Assembly (NCBI RefSeq): GCF_023242315.1
Contig: NZ_JALLIY010000010.1
Location: 217,725 to 281,724 of the forward strand
Length of the DNA: 64,000 bases
Direction: 5' to 3'
Source: Pseudomonas sp. MWU13-2105
GTDB lineage: Bacteria; Pseudomonadota; Gammaproteobacteria; Pseudomonadales; Pseudomonadaceae
The translations under genes and the position numbers were made by a program. Under the pieces are notes generated by a model that had not been told where the DNA came from, ran no database searches, and saw only the letters and a list, made by a program, of their open reading frames with translations. This document shows positions 24,571 through 33,768 of this stretch, piece by piece (position 1 is the stretch's first letter; every line of letters begins with the position of its first letter).

Positions 24571-25587
24571 ATGTCGGAAAAAGACACCATCTCCATCCAT
24601 CTGGTGCACGAGGCACTGTTGCAGAGTTGCACCCCCGGTGCGGACACCGTGCAGGTGCTGGACAAGGTCGGGATCGACTCGACGCTGCTGGAACAGCCTG
24701 ATGCCCGGGTACCGGCCAGTGACTATGCGCGCTTGTGGCGCCTGCTGGCGCGGCGCAACGATGACGAGTTCTTCGGCATGGACCCGCGCAAACTGCGTTG
24801 CGGCAGCTTCGCCTATCTGTGCCGCGCCGGCATGGCGCAGCCGACGGTGGCGGCCGGACTGGACTCGGTGCTGGACTTCCTGTCGTTGATGCTGGAGCGC
24901 CTGTCGGCGCAGCTGGTGCGCCAGCAAAGCCTGGCGGAAATCGTCCTGCTGGAGCCGGAAGGCGAGGGGCGACGGCCGTTTACCTATTTCGCCTACTGGA
25001 TGATCGTCCACGGCGTGGCCTGCTGGCTGGCCGGGCGGCGTATCCCGATCCTGGCCATCGAGCTGCGCTGCGCCGAACCGGATTACTGCGAGGACTATCG
25101 GGTGATGTTTTCCGAGAACCTGCGTTTTGACCGGCCGCGCACCCGGATGATCTTTTCCGCCGACTGCCTGGACCTGCCGATCAAGCGCAGTGCCGAGGAA
25201 CTGCAACGCTTCCTGGCGCTGGCGCCGGCCAATATCCTGGTCAAGTACCGCGATGCCCAGAGCCTGGCCAGTCGGATCAAGCAGGACCTGCGCCAACAGC
25301 CGGCTGAAGACTGGCCGGAAACCGAAGGGCTGGCCGTGCAATTGTGCATGTCGGCCTCGACCCTGCGCCGGCGGCTGGCGGAAGAAGGGCAGACTTACCA
25401 GGGCCTCAAGGACAGCGTGCGCAAGGAGTGGGCGATTGCCTGGCTGGCGGAACCGTCGATCAGCTTCGCCGAGATCGCCACCCGGCTGGGCTTCGCCGAC
25501 GCCAGTTCGTTCTACAAGGCCTTTCGCAAATGGTCCGGGTCCAACCCGGGGCATTACCGCAGCCTGATCCTCAACGAGGTGCACTAG
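24571..25587 (+). CDS. AraC-family regulator with arabinose-binding-like N-terminal domain
   Basis: 338 residues, preceded by AAGG. The N-terminal 200 residues form the Arabinose_bd-type sensor of OruR/ArgR-like AraC proteins (VPASDYARLWRLLARRNDDE). The C-terminal domain carries two HTH motifs, MSASTLRRRLAEEGQTYQGL and FAEIATRLGFADASSFYKAF followed by KWSGSNPGHYR. It sits directly upstream of, and in line with, the CoA-ligase to enoyl-CoA-hydratase operon, the obvious target. Confidence 0.88.
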   Translation: MSEKDTISIHLVHEALLQSCTPGADTVQVLDKVGIDSTLLEQPDARVPASDYARLWRLLARRNDDEFFGMDPRKLRCGSFAYLCRAGMAQPTVAAGLDSVLDFLSLMLERLSAQLVRQQSLAEIVLLEPEGEGRRPFTYFAYWMIVHGVACWLAGRRIPILAIELRCAEPDYCEDYRVMFSENLRFDRPRTRMIFSADCLDLPIKRSAEELQRFLALAPANILVKYRDAQSLASRIKQDLRQQPAEDWPETEGLAVQLCMSASTLRRRLAEEGQTYQGLKDSVRKEWAIAWLAEPSISFAEIATRLGFADASSFYKAFRKWSGSNPGHYRSLILNEVH

Positions 25588-25689
25588 GCCGCTTATTGGC
25601 CAAACCAGTCAATCAGGTTGAAAGCTTTGACCATTGTCCCAAGTCCCTGACAGCGCGACTATTTCCAGGATTTTTCTACGGTTCCTTCC

Positions 25690-25697
25690 AATAACAA
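25690..25697 (+). promoter_or_regulatory. AAnAAnAA motif before the CoA-ligase gene
   Basis: AATAACAA 19 nt before the ATG at 25716, next to the ribosome-binding region. This is the Hfq/Crc consensus and would put the operon under catabolite repression. Confidence 0.5.
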
Positions 25698-25715
25698 GAC
25701 CGAGAGATTCTGGAT

Positions 25716-27362
25716 ATGCGTGACTATCAGACTGCCACCGCGGACTTCGATTATCAGCAAGCGGCCCAAACGGGCCTGAAAGGGACTTTGGCGGCGCTCA
25801 ATGCCTGTGTCGAATGCTGCGACCGGCATGCCCTGCCGGGGCGCATCGCGCTGTTCTGGGAGGGTCGCGACGGTAGCAGTGCGGTCTACACCTTCAGCGA
25901 ACTGCAGGACAAGGCCGCGCGCTTTGCCAACTTCCTGCTCACCCAGGGCGTGCGCCGTGGCGACAAGGTCGCTGCGTTGTTGCCGCGTAATGTCGAACTC
26001 TTGATCACGCTGTTCGCCACCTGGCGTATCGGCGCCGTCTACCAGCCGCTGTTCACCGCCTTCGGCCCCAAGGCCATCGAGCACCGCCTGGGCGGCTCCG
26101 GCGCCAAGCTGGTGGTCACCGACGCGATCAACCGCGACAAACTCAGCGAAGTTGCCGATTGCCCGGCCATTGTCACGGTCGGCGGCCCCAAGGGGCAGGG
26201 CATCGCGCGTGGCGATTTCAGCTTCTGGGCCGAACTGGATAACCACCCGGCCTACTGCGAGCCGGTGTTGCTCACAGGAGAAGACCCGTTCCTGCTGATG
26301 TTCACCTCGGGCACCACCGGCCCGGCGAAACCCCTGGAAGTGCCGCTCAAGGCAATCATCGCATTCCAGAATTACACCCGCGACGCGGTCGACCTGCGCC
26401 CGGAAGATGCGTTCTGGAACGTCGCCGATCCGGGTTGGGCCTACGGCCTGTATTTCGGCATCACCGGACCGCTCGGCACGGGCCACCCCATTACCTTCTA
26501 CGATGGTCCGTTTACCGTGGAAAGCACCTGCCGGATCATCGAGAAATACGGCATCACCAACCTTACCGGGTCGCCCACCGCCTATCGCCTGCTGATTGCC
26601 GCCGGCGAGGCTTTCGCCAGCAGGATCAAGGGCCGCCTGCGGGTGGTCAGCAGTGCCGGCGAACCGCTGAACCCGGAAGTGATCCGCTGGTTCGCCGATA
26701 ACCTGGGAGTGACCATTCTCGATCACTATGGCCAGACCGAAATGGGCATGGTGCTGTGCAACCACCATGGCCTGGAGCATCCGGTGCATATCGGCTCGGC
26801 GGGGTTCGCTTCGCCCGGGCATCGCATCGTGGTGCTGGACGAGCAGCAGCGGGAGCTGGCGGTCGGGCAGCCGGGGATTCTCGCGCTGGATCGTTCCCAG
26901 TCGCCGATGTTCTGGTTCAACGGTTACCAGGGCTTCGAGACCAAGGCCTTTGTCGGCCAGTACTACCTCAGCGGCGACACCGTGGAACTGAATCCGGACG
27001 GCAGCATCAGCTTTGTCGGGCGTAGCGATGATGTGATTACCACTTCGGGCTATCGGGTGGGGCCGTTCGATGTGGAAAGCGCCCTGGTGGAGCATCCGGC
27101 GGTGGTGGAGGCGGCGGTGGTCGGCAAGCCTTGCCCGGAGCGTACGGAGGTGGTGAAGGCCTTTGTCGTGCTCGGCGCGCGCTACCGTGCCGAGCCGCAG
27201 TTGGCCGAGGAGTTGCGTCTGTATGTGCGCAAGCGCCTGGCGGCCCACGCCTATCCACGGGAAATCGAATTTGTCGACGAACTGCCCAAGACCCCAAGTG
27301 GCAAGTTGCAGCGTTTTATCTTGCGTAATCAGGAGATCGCCAAGGCCCAGGCCGCGACCTGA
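25716..27362 (+). CDS. acyl-CoA synthetase (AMP-forming), short/branched-chain
   Basis: 548 residues of the ANL superfamily. Motifs in order: FTSGTTGPAKPLE (the phosphate-binding loop, with GPAKP where GxPKG is usual), DHYGQTEMG (A5 motif), YYLSGDTVELNPDGSISFVG, RSDDVITTSGYRVGPFDVES and the C-terminal KTPSGKLQRFILR with the catalytic Lys. It activates a short carboxylic acid to its CoA ester. Being first in a cluster that completes branched-chain acyl-CoA oxidation, 2-methylbutyrate, isobutyrate or propionate are likely substrates. The gene order matches the P. putida fadB2x-fadAx locus as I recall it. Confidence 0.85.
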   Translation: MRDYQTATADFDYQQAAQTGLKGTLAALNACVECCDRHALPGRIALFWEGRDGSSAVYTFSELQDKAARFANFLLTQGVRRGDKVAALLPRNVELLITLFATWRIGAVYQPLFTAFGPKAIEHRLGGSGAKLVVTDAINRDKLSEVADCPAIVTVGGPKGQGIARGDFSFWAELDNHPAYCEPVLLTGEDPFLLMFTSGTTGPAKPLEVPLKAIIAFQNYTRDAVDLRPEDAFWNVADPGWAYGLYFGITGPLGTGHPITFYDGPFTVESTCRIIEKYGITNLTGSPTAYRLLIAAGEAFASRIKGRLRVVSSAGEPLNPEVIRWFADNLGVTILDHYGQTEMGMVLCNHHGLEHPVHIGSAGFASPGHRIVVLDEQQRELAVGQPGILALDRSQSPMFWFNGYQGFETKAFVGQYYLSGDTVELNPDGSISFVGRSDDVITTSGYRVGPFDVESALVEHPAVVEAAVVGKPCPERTEVVKAFVVLGARYRAEPQLAEELRLYVRKRLAAHAYPREIEFVDELPKTPSGKLQRFILRNQEIAKAQAAT

Positions 27363-27375
27363 GGACACGAATCCC

Positions 27376-27452
27376 TTGTGGAAGCGGAGCTTGCCCGCGA
27401 AGCTTTTAGCGTCCTCAGTGACGCCTTCGCGGGCAAGCTCCGCTCCCACAAA
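27376..27452. repeat. REP doublet (class GGAGCTTGCCCGCGAA)
   Basis: TTGTGGAAGCGGAGCTTGCC and its inverse GGCAAGCTCCGCTCCCACAA enclose 30 bp. It lies inside the gene cluster, between the CoA ligase and SDR genes, so it may tune mRNA stability there. The same class recurs at 36581, 45258 and 52478. Confidence 0.8.
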
Positions 27453-27526
27453 AGCTCCAGCTCACCGTCTGTAAAAGCGCCACTCTTGCAGGGCGCTGAT
27501 TGACGGTTTTAACGAAGGACAGTGCA

Positions 27527-28294
27527 ATGGACATTAAAGACAAGGCTTTCCTGGTCAGCGGCGGGGCTTCCGGCCTCGGTGCGGCCACCTCTGAAATGCT
27601 GGTGGCCGCCGGCGCCAAGGTGATGCTGGTGGACCTCAATGCCGAGGCCGTCGCGGCCCAGGCGAAAAAGCTCGGCGCGCAAGCCCGCAGCGTGGTCGCC
27701 GACATCACCCTGGAGGCCCAGGCCCTGACGGCCGTCCAGGCCGCGGTCCAGGCCTTCGGCGGCCTGCACGGCCTGGTCAACTGCGCCGGCATCGTGCGCG
27801 GCGAGAAGATCCTCGGCAAGAATGGCCCGCACCTGCTGGAAAGCTTCAGCCAGGTGATCAACGTCAACCTGATCGGCAGCTTCAACCTGCTGCGCCTGGC
27901 CGCCGCCGCCATTGCCGAGACCGAGGCGGATGCCGACGGCGAGCGCGGGGTGATCATCAATACCGCTTCCGCCGCCGCCTATGACGGCCAGATCGGCCAG
28001 GCCGCCTATGCCGCGTCCAAGGGCGCCATCGTCAGCCTGACCCTGCCAGCAGCCCGTGAACTGGCACGCTTCGGTATTCGGGTGATGACCATTGCCCCGG
28101 GCATCTTTGAAACCCCGATGATGGCCGGCATGAGCCCCGAGGTCCGCGCTTCGCTTGCCGCCGGCGTGCCGTTCCCGCCGCGCCTGGGCAAGCCCGCCGA
28201 GTACGCCGCGCTGGTGCGGCATATCATTGAAAACCGCATGCTCAATGGCGAGGTGATCCGTCTCGACGGTGCCTTGCGCATGGCCGCGAAATAG
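27527..28294 (+). CDS. SDR dehydrogenase, HSD10-like 3-hydroxyacyl-CoA dehydrogenase
   Basis: 255 residues from the ATG at 27527, preceded by AAGGA. A Rossmann start FLVSGGASGLGAATSEMLV, NCAG, a catalytic Ser in INTASAAAYDGQ and the YAASKGA Tyr-Lys pair are present, with an APGIFETPMM loop close to type II (HSD10) 3-hydroxyacyl-CoA dehydrogenases. In isoleucine breakdown HSD10 oxidises 2-methyl-3-hydroxybutyryl-CoA, which fits the thiolase gene 11 bp downstream. A REP doublet separates it from the CoA ligase gene. Confidence 0.85.
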   Translation: MDIKDKAFLVSGGASGLGAATSEMLVAAGAKVMLVDLNAEAVAAQAKKLGAQARSVVADITLEAQALTAVQAAVQAFGGLHGLVNCAGIVRGEKILGKNGPHLLESFSQVINVNLIGSFNLLRLAAAAIAETEADADGERGVIINTASAAAYDGQIGQAAYAASKGAIVSLTLPAARELARFGIRVMTIAPGIFETPMMAGMSPEVRASLAAGVPFPPRLGKPAEYAALVRHIIENRMLNGEVIRLDGALRMAAK

Positions 28295-28305
28295 GAGAAT
28301 CGATC

Positions 28306-29496
28306 ATGATTGCCAACGATCCCATTGTTATCGTCAGTGCCGTGCGCACGCCCATGGGCGGCTTCCAGGGCGACCTGAAAAGCCTCAGCGCGCCGCAACT
28401 GGGCGCCGCCGCGATCCGTGCCGCTGTCGAGCGCGCGGAACTGGCGCCGAACGAAGTCGAGCACGTGCTGTTCGGCTGCGTGCTGTCCGCCGGCCTCGGC
28501 CAGGCCCCGGCGCGTCAGGCGGCCCTCGGTGCCGGGCTGGACAAGTCGACCCGCTGCACCACCCTGAACAAGATGTGCGGCTCTGGCATGGAAGCGACCA
28601 TTCTTGCCCACGACATGCTCCTGGCCGGCAGCGCCGAGGTGGTGGTGGCCGGCGGCATGGAAAGCATGTCCAATGCCCCGTACCTGCTGGACCGCGCCCG
28701 TAGCGGCTACCGCATGGGTCACGGCCAGGTGCTCGACCACATGTTCCTCGACGGCCTGGAAGACGCCTACGACAAGGGCCGCCTGATGGGCACCTTCGCC
28801 GAGGACTGCGCCGAGACCCACGGTTTCAGCCGTGAAACCCAGGACGCCTTTGCCGTGGCCTCACTGACCCGTGCGCAAGCCGCGATCAGCGAGGGCCGTT
28901 TCCGCGCGGAAATCGTGCCGCTGACGGTTACCGTGGGCAAGGAGCAGCGGCTGATCAGCGACGACGAACAGCCGCCCAAGGCCAAGCTGGACAAGATCGC
29001 CAGCCTGAAGCCGGCGTTCCGTCCGGGCGGTACGGTCACGGCGGCGAACTCCAGTTCGATTTCCGACGGCGCGGCGGCGTTGGTGCTGATGCGTCAGTCC
29101 GAAGCGCAGAAACGGGGTCTCACGCCCTTGGCTGTGATTCGCGGGCATGCGGCGTTCGCCGATACCCCCGGGCTGTTCCCGGTGGCACCAGTAGGCGCCA
29201 TCCAGAAGTTGATGAAAAAAACCGGCTGGTCCCTGGACCAGGTCGATCGCTTTGAAATCAACGAAGCCTTCGCCGTGGTCACCCTGGTGACCATGCAAAA
29301 ACTGGAACTGCACCACGACAAGGTCAACGTCCACGGCGGCGCCTGTGCCCTGGGCCATCCGATCGGTGCGTCCGGCGCGCGGATCCTGGTCAGTCTGCTC
29401 TCGGCCCTGCGCCAGAAAGGCCTGAGGCGTGGGGTCGCGGCCATTTGCATCGGCGGCGGTGAAGCCACGGCCATGGCCGTCGAGTGCCTGTACTAG
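28306..29496 (+). CDS. acetyl-CoA acetyltransferase / 3-ketoacyl-CoA thiolase
   Basis: 396 residues, standard thiolase length. The nucleophile Cys is in LNKMCGSGMEA (about residue 90), the His in NVHGGACALGHPIGASGARI, and the second Cys in AAICIGGGEA. EINEAFAVV is intact. It likely cleaves 2-methylacetoacetyl-CoA to propionyl-CoA and acetyl-CoA. Tight spacing to both neighbours shows an operon. Confidence 0.9.
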   Translation: MIANDPIVIVSAVRTPMGGFQGDLKSLSAPQLGAAAIRAAVERAELAPNEVEHVLFGCVLSAGLGQAPARQAALGAGLDKSTRCTTLNKMCGSGMEATILAHDMLLAGSAEVVVAGGMESMSNAPYLLDRARSGYRMGHGQVLDHMFLDGLEDAYDKGRLMGTFAEDCAETHGFSRETQDAFAVASLTRAQAAISEGRFRAEIVPLTVTVGKEQRLISDDEQPPKAKLDKIASLKPAFRPGGTVTAANSSSISDGAAALVLMRQSEAQKRGLTPLAVIRGHAAFADTPGLFPVAPVGAIQKLMKKTGWSLDQVDRFEINEAFAVVTLVTMQKLELHHDKVNVHGGACALGHPIGASGARILVSLLSALRQKGLRRGVAAICIGGGEATAMAVECLY

Positions 29497-29504
29497 GAGT
29501 TCCC

Positions 29505-30632
29505 ATGCTACCCACCGATGAACAACAACAGATCGCCGAAGCGGCCCGGGATTTTTCCCAGGAACGCCTGAAACCCTTCGCCGCCGAGTGGGACCGCGAG
29601 CACCGCTTTCCGAAAGAAGCCATCGGCGAAATGGCCGGGCTGGGCTTTTTCGGCATGCTGGTCCCGGAACAGTGGGGCGGCTGCGACACCGGCTACCTGG
29701 CCTACGCCATGGCCCTGGAAGAAATCGCCGCCGGCGACGGCGCCTGCTCGACCATCATGAGCGTGCACAACTCGGTCGGCTGTGTGCCGATCCTCAAGTT
29801 CGGCAGCGAAGAGCAGAAAGCCCGTTTCCTCCCGCCACTGGCCAGCGGCGCCATGCTCGGTGCCTTCGCCCTCACCGAACCGCAGGCCGGTTCCGATGCC
29901 AGCGGCCTGAAGACCCGCGCCAAGCGCGTCGGCGACCACTATGTGCTCAACGGCTGCAAGCAGTTCATCACCTCCGGGCAGAACGCCGGGGTGGTGATCG
30001 TCTTCGCGGTGACTGACCCGGATGCTGGTAAACGCGGGATCAGCGCCTTTATCGTGCCTACCGATTCGCCAGGTTATGTCGTTGCCCGGGTCGAGGACAA
30101 GCTCGGCCAGCACGCCTCCGACACCTGCCAGATCCTCTTCGAGGATGTGCAGGTGCCGTTGGCCAACCGCCTGGGCGAGGAGGGCGAGGGTTACCGCATC
30201 GCCCTGGCCAACCTGGAAGGCGGACGGGTCGGCATCGCCGCGCAATCGGTGGGCATGGCCCGGGCCGCCTTCGAGGCCGCCCGCGACTATGCCCGTGAGC
30301 GGGAAAGTTTCGGCAAGGCGCTGATCGAGCACCAGGCCGTGGCCTTCCGCCTGGCGGACATGGCCACCCAGATCGCCGTGGCCCGGCAGATGGTGCATTA
30401 CGCGGCGGCCCTGCGTGACAGCGGCAAGCCGGCTCTGGTGGAGGCCTCCATGGCCAAGCTGTTCGCTTCGGAAATGGCCGAGAAAGTCTGCTCGCAAGCC
30501 TTGCAAACCCTGGGCGGCTATGGCTATTTGAGCGACTTCCCGTTGGAGCGGATCTACCGCGACGTGCGGGTCTGCCAGATTTACGAAGGCACCAGTGACA
30601 TTCAGCGCATGGTCATTTCGCGCAACCTGTGA
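29505..30632 (+). CDS. acyl-CoA dehydrogenase (short/branched chain)
   Basis: 375 residues from the ATG at 29505 (TAGGAG upstream). FAD/substrate motifs are FALTEPQAGSDASGLKTRA, CKQFITSGQNAGVVIVFAV, the family Glu in YGYLSDFPLERIYRD, and YEGTSDIQRMVISRNL. It should oxidise 2-methylbutyryl-CoA to tiglyl-CoA, passing electrons to ETF. A second acyl-CoA dehydrogenase is encoded at 31507; this one is grouped with the isoleucine-type enzymes. Confidence 0.9.
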   Translation: MLPTDEQQQIAEAARDFSQERLKPFAAEWDREHRFPKEAIGEMAGLGFFGMLVPEQWGGCDTGYLAYAMALEEIAAGDGACSTIMSVHNSVGCVPILKFGSEEQKARFLPPLASGAMLGAFALTEPQAGSDASGLKTRAKRVGDHYVLNGCKQFITSGQNAGVVIVFAVTDPDAGKRGISAFIVPTDSPGYVVARVEDKLGQHASDTCQILFEDVQVPLANRLGEEGEGYRIALANLEGGRVGIAAQSVGMARAAFEAARDYARERESFGKALIEHQAVAFRLADMATQIAVARQMVHYAAALRDSGKPALVEASMAKLFASEMAEKVCSQALQTLGGYGYLSDFPLERIYRDVRVCQIYEGTSDIQRMVISRNL

Positions 30633-30647
30633 TCAAGGAATCTATCG

Positions 30648-31421
30648 ATGAGTTATGAAACCATTCTGTTGGACATCAAGGACCGTGTCGGCCTGATTAC
30701 CCTGAACCGCCCGCAGGCGCTCAACGCCTTGAACGCCCAGATCATCGGCGAACTGAACCAGGCGCTGGACGCCCTGGAGGCCGATCCGAAGATCGGCTGC
30801 ATCGTGCTGACCGGTTCGAAAAAAGCCTTTGCGGCCGGGGCCGATATCAAGGAAATGGCCGAGCTGACCTACCCGCGGATCTATATGGACGACCTGTTCA
30901 GCGACAGCGACCGGGTGGCCAACCGACGTAAGCCGATTATCGCCGCGGTGTCCGGTTTTGCCTTGGGCGGCGGCTGTGAGCTGGCCCTGATGTGCGACTT
31001 TATCCTGGCCGGCGACAACGCCAAGTTCGGCCAGCCGGAAATCAACCTCGGCGTGCTGCCGGGCATGGGCGGCACCCAGCGCCTGACCCGCGCGGTGGGC
31101 AAGGCCAAGGCCATGGAAATGTGCCTGACCGGGCGCTTTATCGATGCCGTGGAAGCCGAGCGTTGCGGGATCGTCGCGCGGATTGTGCCGACCGACGAAC
31201 TGCTTGAGGAAGCGCTGAAGGTCGCGGCGTTGATTGCGAGTAAATCGGTGCCGATCAGCATGATGGTCAAGGAAAGCGTCAACCGCGCCTTCGAGGTCAG
31301 CCTGTCGGAAGGCGTGCGTTTCGAGCGCCGGGTGTTCCACGCGGCGTTTGCCACCCTGGATCAGAAGGAAGGCATGGCGGCGTTTATCGCCAAGCGTGAG
31401 GCACAGTTCAAGGACAGTTGA
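30648..31421 (+). CDS. enoyl-CoA hydratase
   Basis: 257 residues of the crotonase family. The oxyanion-hole loops AFAAGADIKEM and SGFALGGGCELALMCD and both catalytic glutamates (GQPEINLGVLPGMGGTQRL) are present. It likely hydrates tiglyl-CoA and methacrylyl-CoA, linking the isoleucine and valine arms of the cluster. It is the last gene of the plus-strand operon; a perfect palindrome at 31461 separates it from the converging genes. Confidence 0.9.
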   Translation: MSYETILLDIKDRVGLITLNRPQALNALNAQIIGELNQALDALEADPKIGCIVLTGSKKAFAAGADIKEMAELTYPRIYMDDLFSDSDRVANRRKPIIAAVSGFALGGGCELALMCDFILAGDNAKFGQPEINLGVLPGMGGTQRLTRAVGKAKAMEMCLTGRFIDAVEAERCGIVARIVPTDELLEEALKVAALIASKSVPISMMVKESVNRAFEVSLSEGVRFERRVFHAAFATLDQKEGMAAFIAKREAQFKDS

Positions 31422-31460
31422 GCAGACGGGTGACTGAGCAGGAGTATTTTGGAGGATTAC

Positions 31461-31490
31461 TGTGGCGAGCGGGCAAGCCCGCTCGCCACA
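31461..31490. terminator. 13-bp perfect hairpin between converging operons (REP singlet)
   Basis: TGTGGCGAGCGGG pairs perfectly with CCCGCTCGCCACA around a CAAG loop. Its sequence is that of the REP class at 17926, but here it is a compact singlet exactly between two converging transcription units, so it probably stops or protects transcripts from both sides. Confidence 0.65.
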
Positions 31491-31506
31491 AGGCCGTGCT
31501 CTGCAG

Positions 31507-32658
31507 TTACACCAGGTAGTGCTTCAGTTCCCGCGCGATCAGCATCCGCTGAATCTCGCTCGATCCTTCATAGATCTGCGTGATCCGCGCATCGCGGTAG
31601 TACCGCTCCACCGGATAATCTTCCAGATACCCGTAGCCACCATGAATCTGCATGGCCGAGGAGCAGACCTTCTCGGCCATTTCCGAGGCGAACAGCTTGG
31701 CCTGTGAAGCCTCCGACAGACACGGCTGCCCGGCGCTGCGCAGGCGTGCCGCATGCAGGATCAGCAGGCGGGTGGCATTGATCCGGGTGTGCATGTCGGC
31801 CAGCAGGTTGGCGATGCTCTGGTGCTCGATAATCGGTTTGTCGAACTGCACCCGCTCGCGGGCATAGGCCAGCGCCGCTTCGAACGCGGCACGGGCGATC
31901 CCCAGGGCCTGGGCGGCGATGCCGATACGACCGCCTTCCAGGTTCGACAAGGCAATCGCCAGGCCCTTGCCGCGTTCGCCCAACAGATTGGCTTCGGGCA
32001 CGCGGCACTGGTTGAGGGTCACCGCGCAGGTGTCGGAGGCGCGAATGCCCATCTTGTGTTCGGTACGGTCAACGATAAAGCCTGGCGTGGCGGTGGGTAC
32101 CAGAAATGCCGAGAGACCTTTCTTGCCCAACTGCGGATCGGTGACGGCAAAGACAATCGCCAGCTCGGCGCGCTTGCCGTTGCTGACAAACTGCTTGGCG
32201 CCATTGATCACCCACTCGCCGTCCTTCAGTTCGGCACGGGTCCGCAGATTATGGGCCTCGGAGCCGGCCTGGGGTTCGGTGAGACAGAAGCAGCCAATCG
32301 CCTGCCCCGTGGCGAGCCGCTCCAGCCACGTCTCCTTCTGGGCCTGGCTGCCGTAGTTGAGGACCGGCCCGCAGCCGACCGAGTTGTGAATGCTCATCAG
32401 CGCACCGGTGGCGCCGTCTCCGGCGGAAATTTCTTCCACGGCCAGGGCGTAGGCGACGTAGTCGACATAGGTGCCGCCCCATTCCTCGGGCACCACCATG
32501 CCCAGCAGGCCCAACTCGCCCATCTTGGCGACCAGGCCGTCATCGATCCAGCCGGCCTTTTCCCAGGCCTGGGCATGGGGCGCGATCTCGCCACGGGCAA
32601 AGTCCCGGGCCATATCGCGGATCATCACTTGTTCTTCGCTCAATTCAATATCGTGCAT
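31507..32658 (-). CDS. acyl-CoA dehydrogenase, isobutyryl-CoA type
   Basis: 383 residues. Motifs FCLTEPQAGSEAHNLRTRA, GAKQFVSNGKRAELAIVFAV and YGYLEDYPVERYYRDARI with the catalytic Glu, ending YEGSSEIQRMLIARELKHY. Its stop-to-start partner upstream on the mRNA is 3-hydroxyisobutyryl-CoA hydrolase, 3 bp away, so the pair belongs to valine breakdown (isobutyryl-CoA to methacrylyl-CoA). Substrate preference is inferred from context. Confidence 0.88.
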   Translation of the reverse strand: MHDIELSEEQVMIRDMARDFARGEIAPHAQAWEKAGWIDDGLVAKMGELGLLGMVVPEEWGGTYVDYVAYALAVEEISAGDGATGALMSIHNSVGCGPVLNYGSQAQKETWLERLATGQAIGCFCLTEPQAGSEAHNLRTRAELKDGEWVINGAKQFVSNGKRAELAIVFAVTDPQLGKKGLSAFLVPTATPGFIVDRTEHKMGIRASDTCAVTLNQCRVPEANLLGERGKGLAIALSNLEGGRIGIAAQALGIARAAFEAALAYARERVQFDKPIIEHQSIANLLADMHTRINATRLLILHAARLRSAGQPCLSEASQAKLFASEMAEKVCSSAMQIHGGYGYLEDYPVERYYRDARITQIYEGSSEIQRMLIARELKHYLV

Positions 32659-32661
32659 GGT

Positions 32662-33768
32662 TCAGTTCCCGCTCGCGTCGAGGCCATGGAAAAAGCTGGC
32701 GACATGCTCGGCATCCAGTTCGCGCAGGGTCGGTGGGTTCCAGCGTGGGTTCTTGTCCTTGTCGATCAGCAGGGCGCGCACGCCCTCCATCAGGTCGCCG
32801 CGGGCGAACCATTGGCGATCCAGGTGCAGCTCCAGGGCAAAGCACTGCTCCAGGGCCAGATGACGGCCGCGCCGGAGCATTTCCAGGGTCACGGCCATGG
32901 CCAGGGGCGAGCGGGTCTCCAGCAGGTCGGCGGTTTTCCGGGCCCATTCATGGCTGTCGGCGACGGTGACTTCGCGCAGTTGCTCGACCATGCTCGGGAC
33001 ATCCGGCAGGGCGAAGAAGTGGTCGATGGCCGGGCGCAAGGCGTCCAGTGGCGCATCGGGCAAGGTTTGCACGGCGAGTTTCGCCAGCAGGCCCTGGAGG
33101 TCCTTGAGCGGTGTTTCATGCCATTGCAAACGGTCGAGGCGTTCGTCCAACTGGGCCAGTTTGTCGCTGCTCAGGTACCAGTCGGCCAAGCCACAGTAGA
33201 GGGCGTCGGCGGCGTGGATCTGCACGCCGCTGACCCCCAGGTAGATCCCCAGTTCGCCGGGAATCCGCGGCAGGAAATGACTGCCGCCGACATCCGGGAA
33301 ATAGCCGATGGCAACTTCCGGCATGGCCAGCCGGCTGCGCTCGGTGACCACTCGCAGGTCGGCGCCTTGCACCAGGCCCATGCCGCCGCCGAGGACAAAA
33401 CCGTCCATCAGTGCCAGTACCGGTTTGCGGTAGTGGTGGATGGCCAGGTCCAGCGCGTATTCCTCGACGAAGAAGTCATCGTGCAGGCGTCCGCCGCTGG
33501 TGTAGCTGTCATACAGCGAACGGATATCGCCGCCGGCACAGAAGGCCCGCTCGCCGGCCCCGCGCAAGACCACTGCGTGCACCTGCGGGTCGTGGGCCCA
33601 GGCGTCGAGCTGCTGCTGCAGGGCGCGGATCATGTCGAGGGTGAGGGCGTTGAGGCCGGCGGGGCGGTTGAGGGTCAGGTGACCGATATGGTTGCGCACG
33701 TCGGCCAGGACGTCGGCCTCCGGGGCGTCGAGGTCCTGGGTGGCGGAGGATGAAACCCGAGCAGTCAT
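32662..33768 (-). CDS. 3-hydroxyisobutyryl-CoA hydrolase
   Basis: 368 residues from the ATG at 33768 (GGGAG upstream); the frame stays open upstream but without homology. Crotonase fold of the HIBCH branch, longer than simple hydratases: RAFCAGGDIRSLYDS, GFVLGGGMGLVQGADLRV, MPEVAIGYFPDVGGSHFL. It releases 3-hydroxyisobutyrate from its CoA ester in valine catabolism. First gene of the minus-strand pair. Confidence 0.9.
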   Translation of the reverse strand: MTARVSSSATQDLDAPEADVLADVRNHIGHLTLNRPAGLNALTLDMIRALQQQLDAWAHDPQVHAVVLRGAGERAFCAGGDIRSLYDSYTSGGRLHDDFFVEEYALDLAIHHYRKPVLALMDGFVLGGGMGLVQGADLRVVTERSRLAMPEVAIGYFPDVGGSHFLPRIPGELGIYLGVSGVQIHAADALYCGLADWYLSSDKLAQLDERLDRLQWHETPLKDLQGLLAKLAVQTLPDAPLDALRPAIDHFFALPDVPSMVEQLREVTVADSHEWARKTADLLETRSPLAMAVTLEMLRRGRHLALEQCFALELHLDRQWFARGDLMEGVRALLIDKDKNPRWNPPTLRELDAEHVASFFHGLDASGN

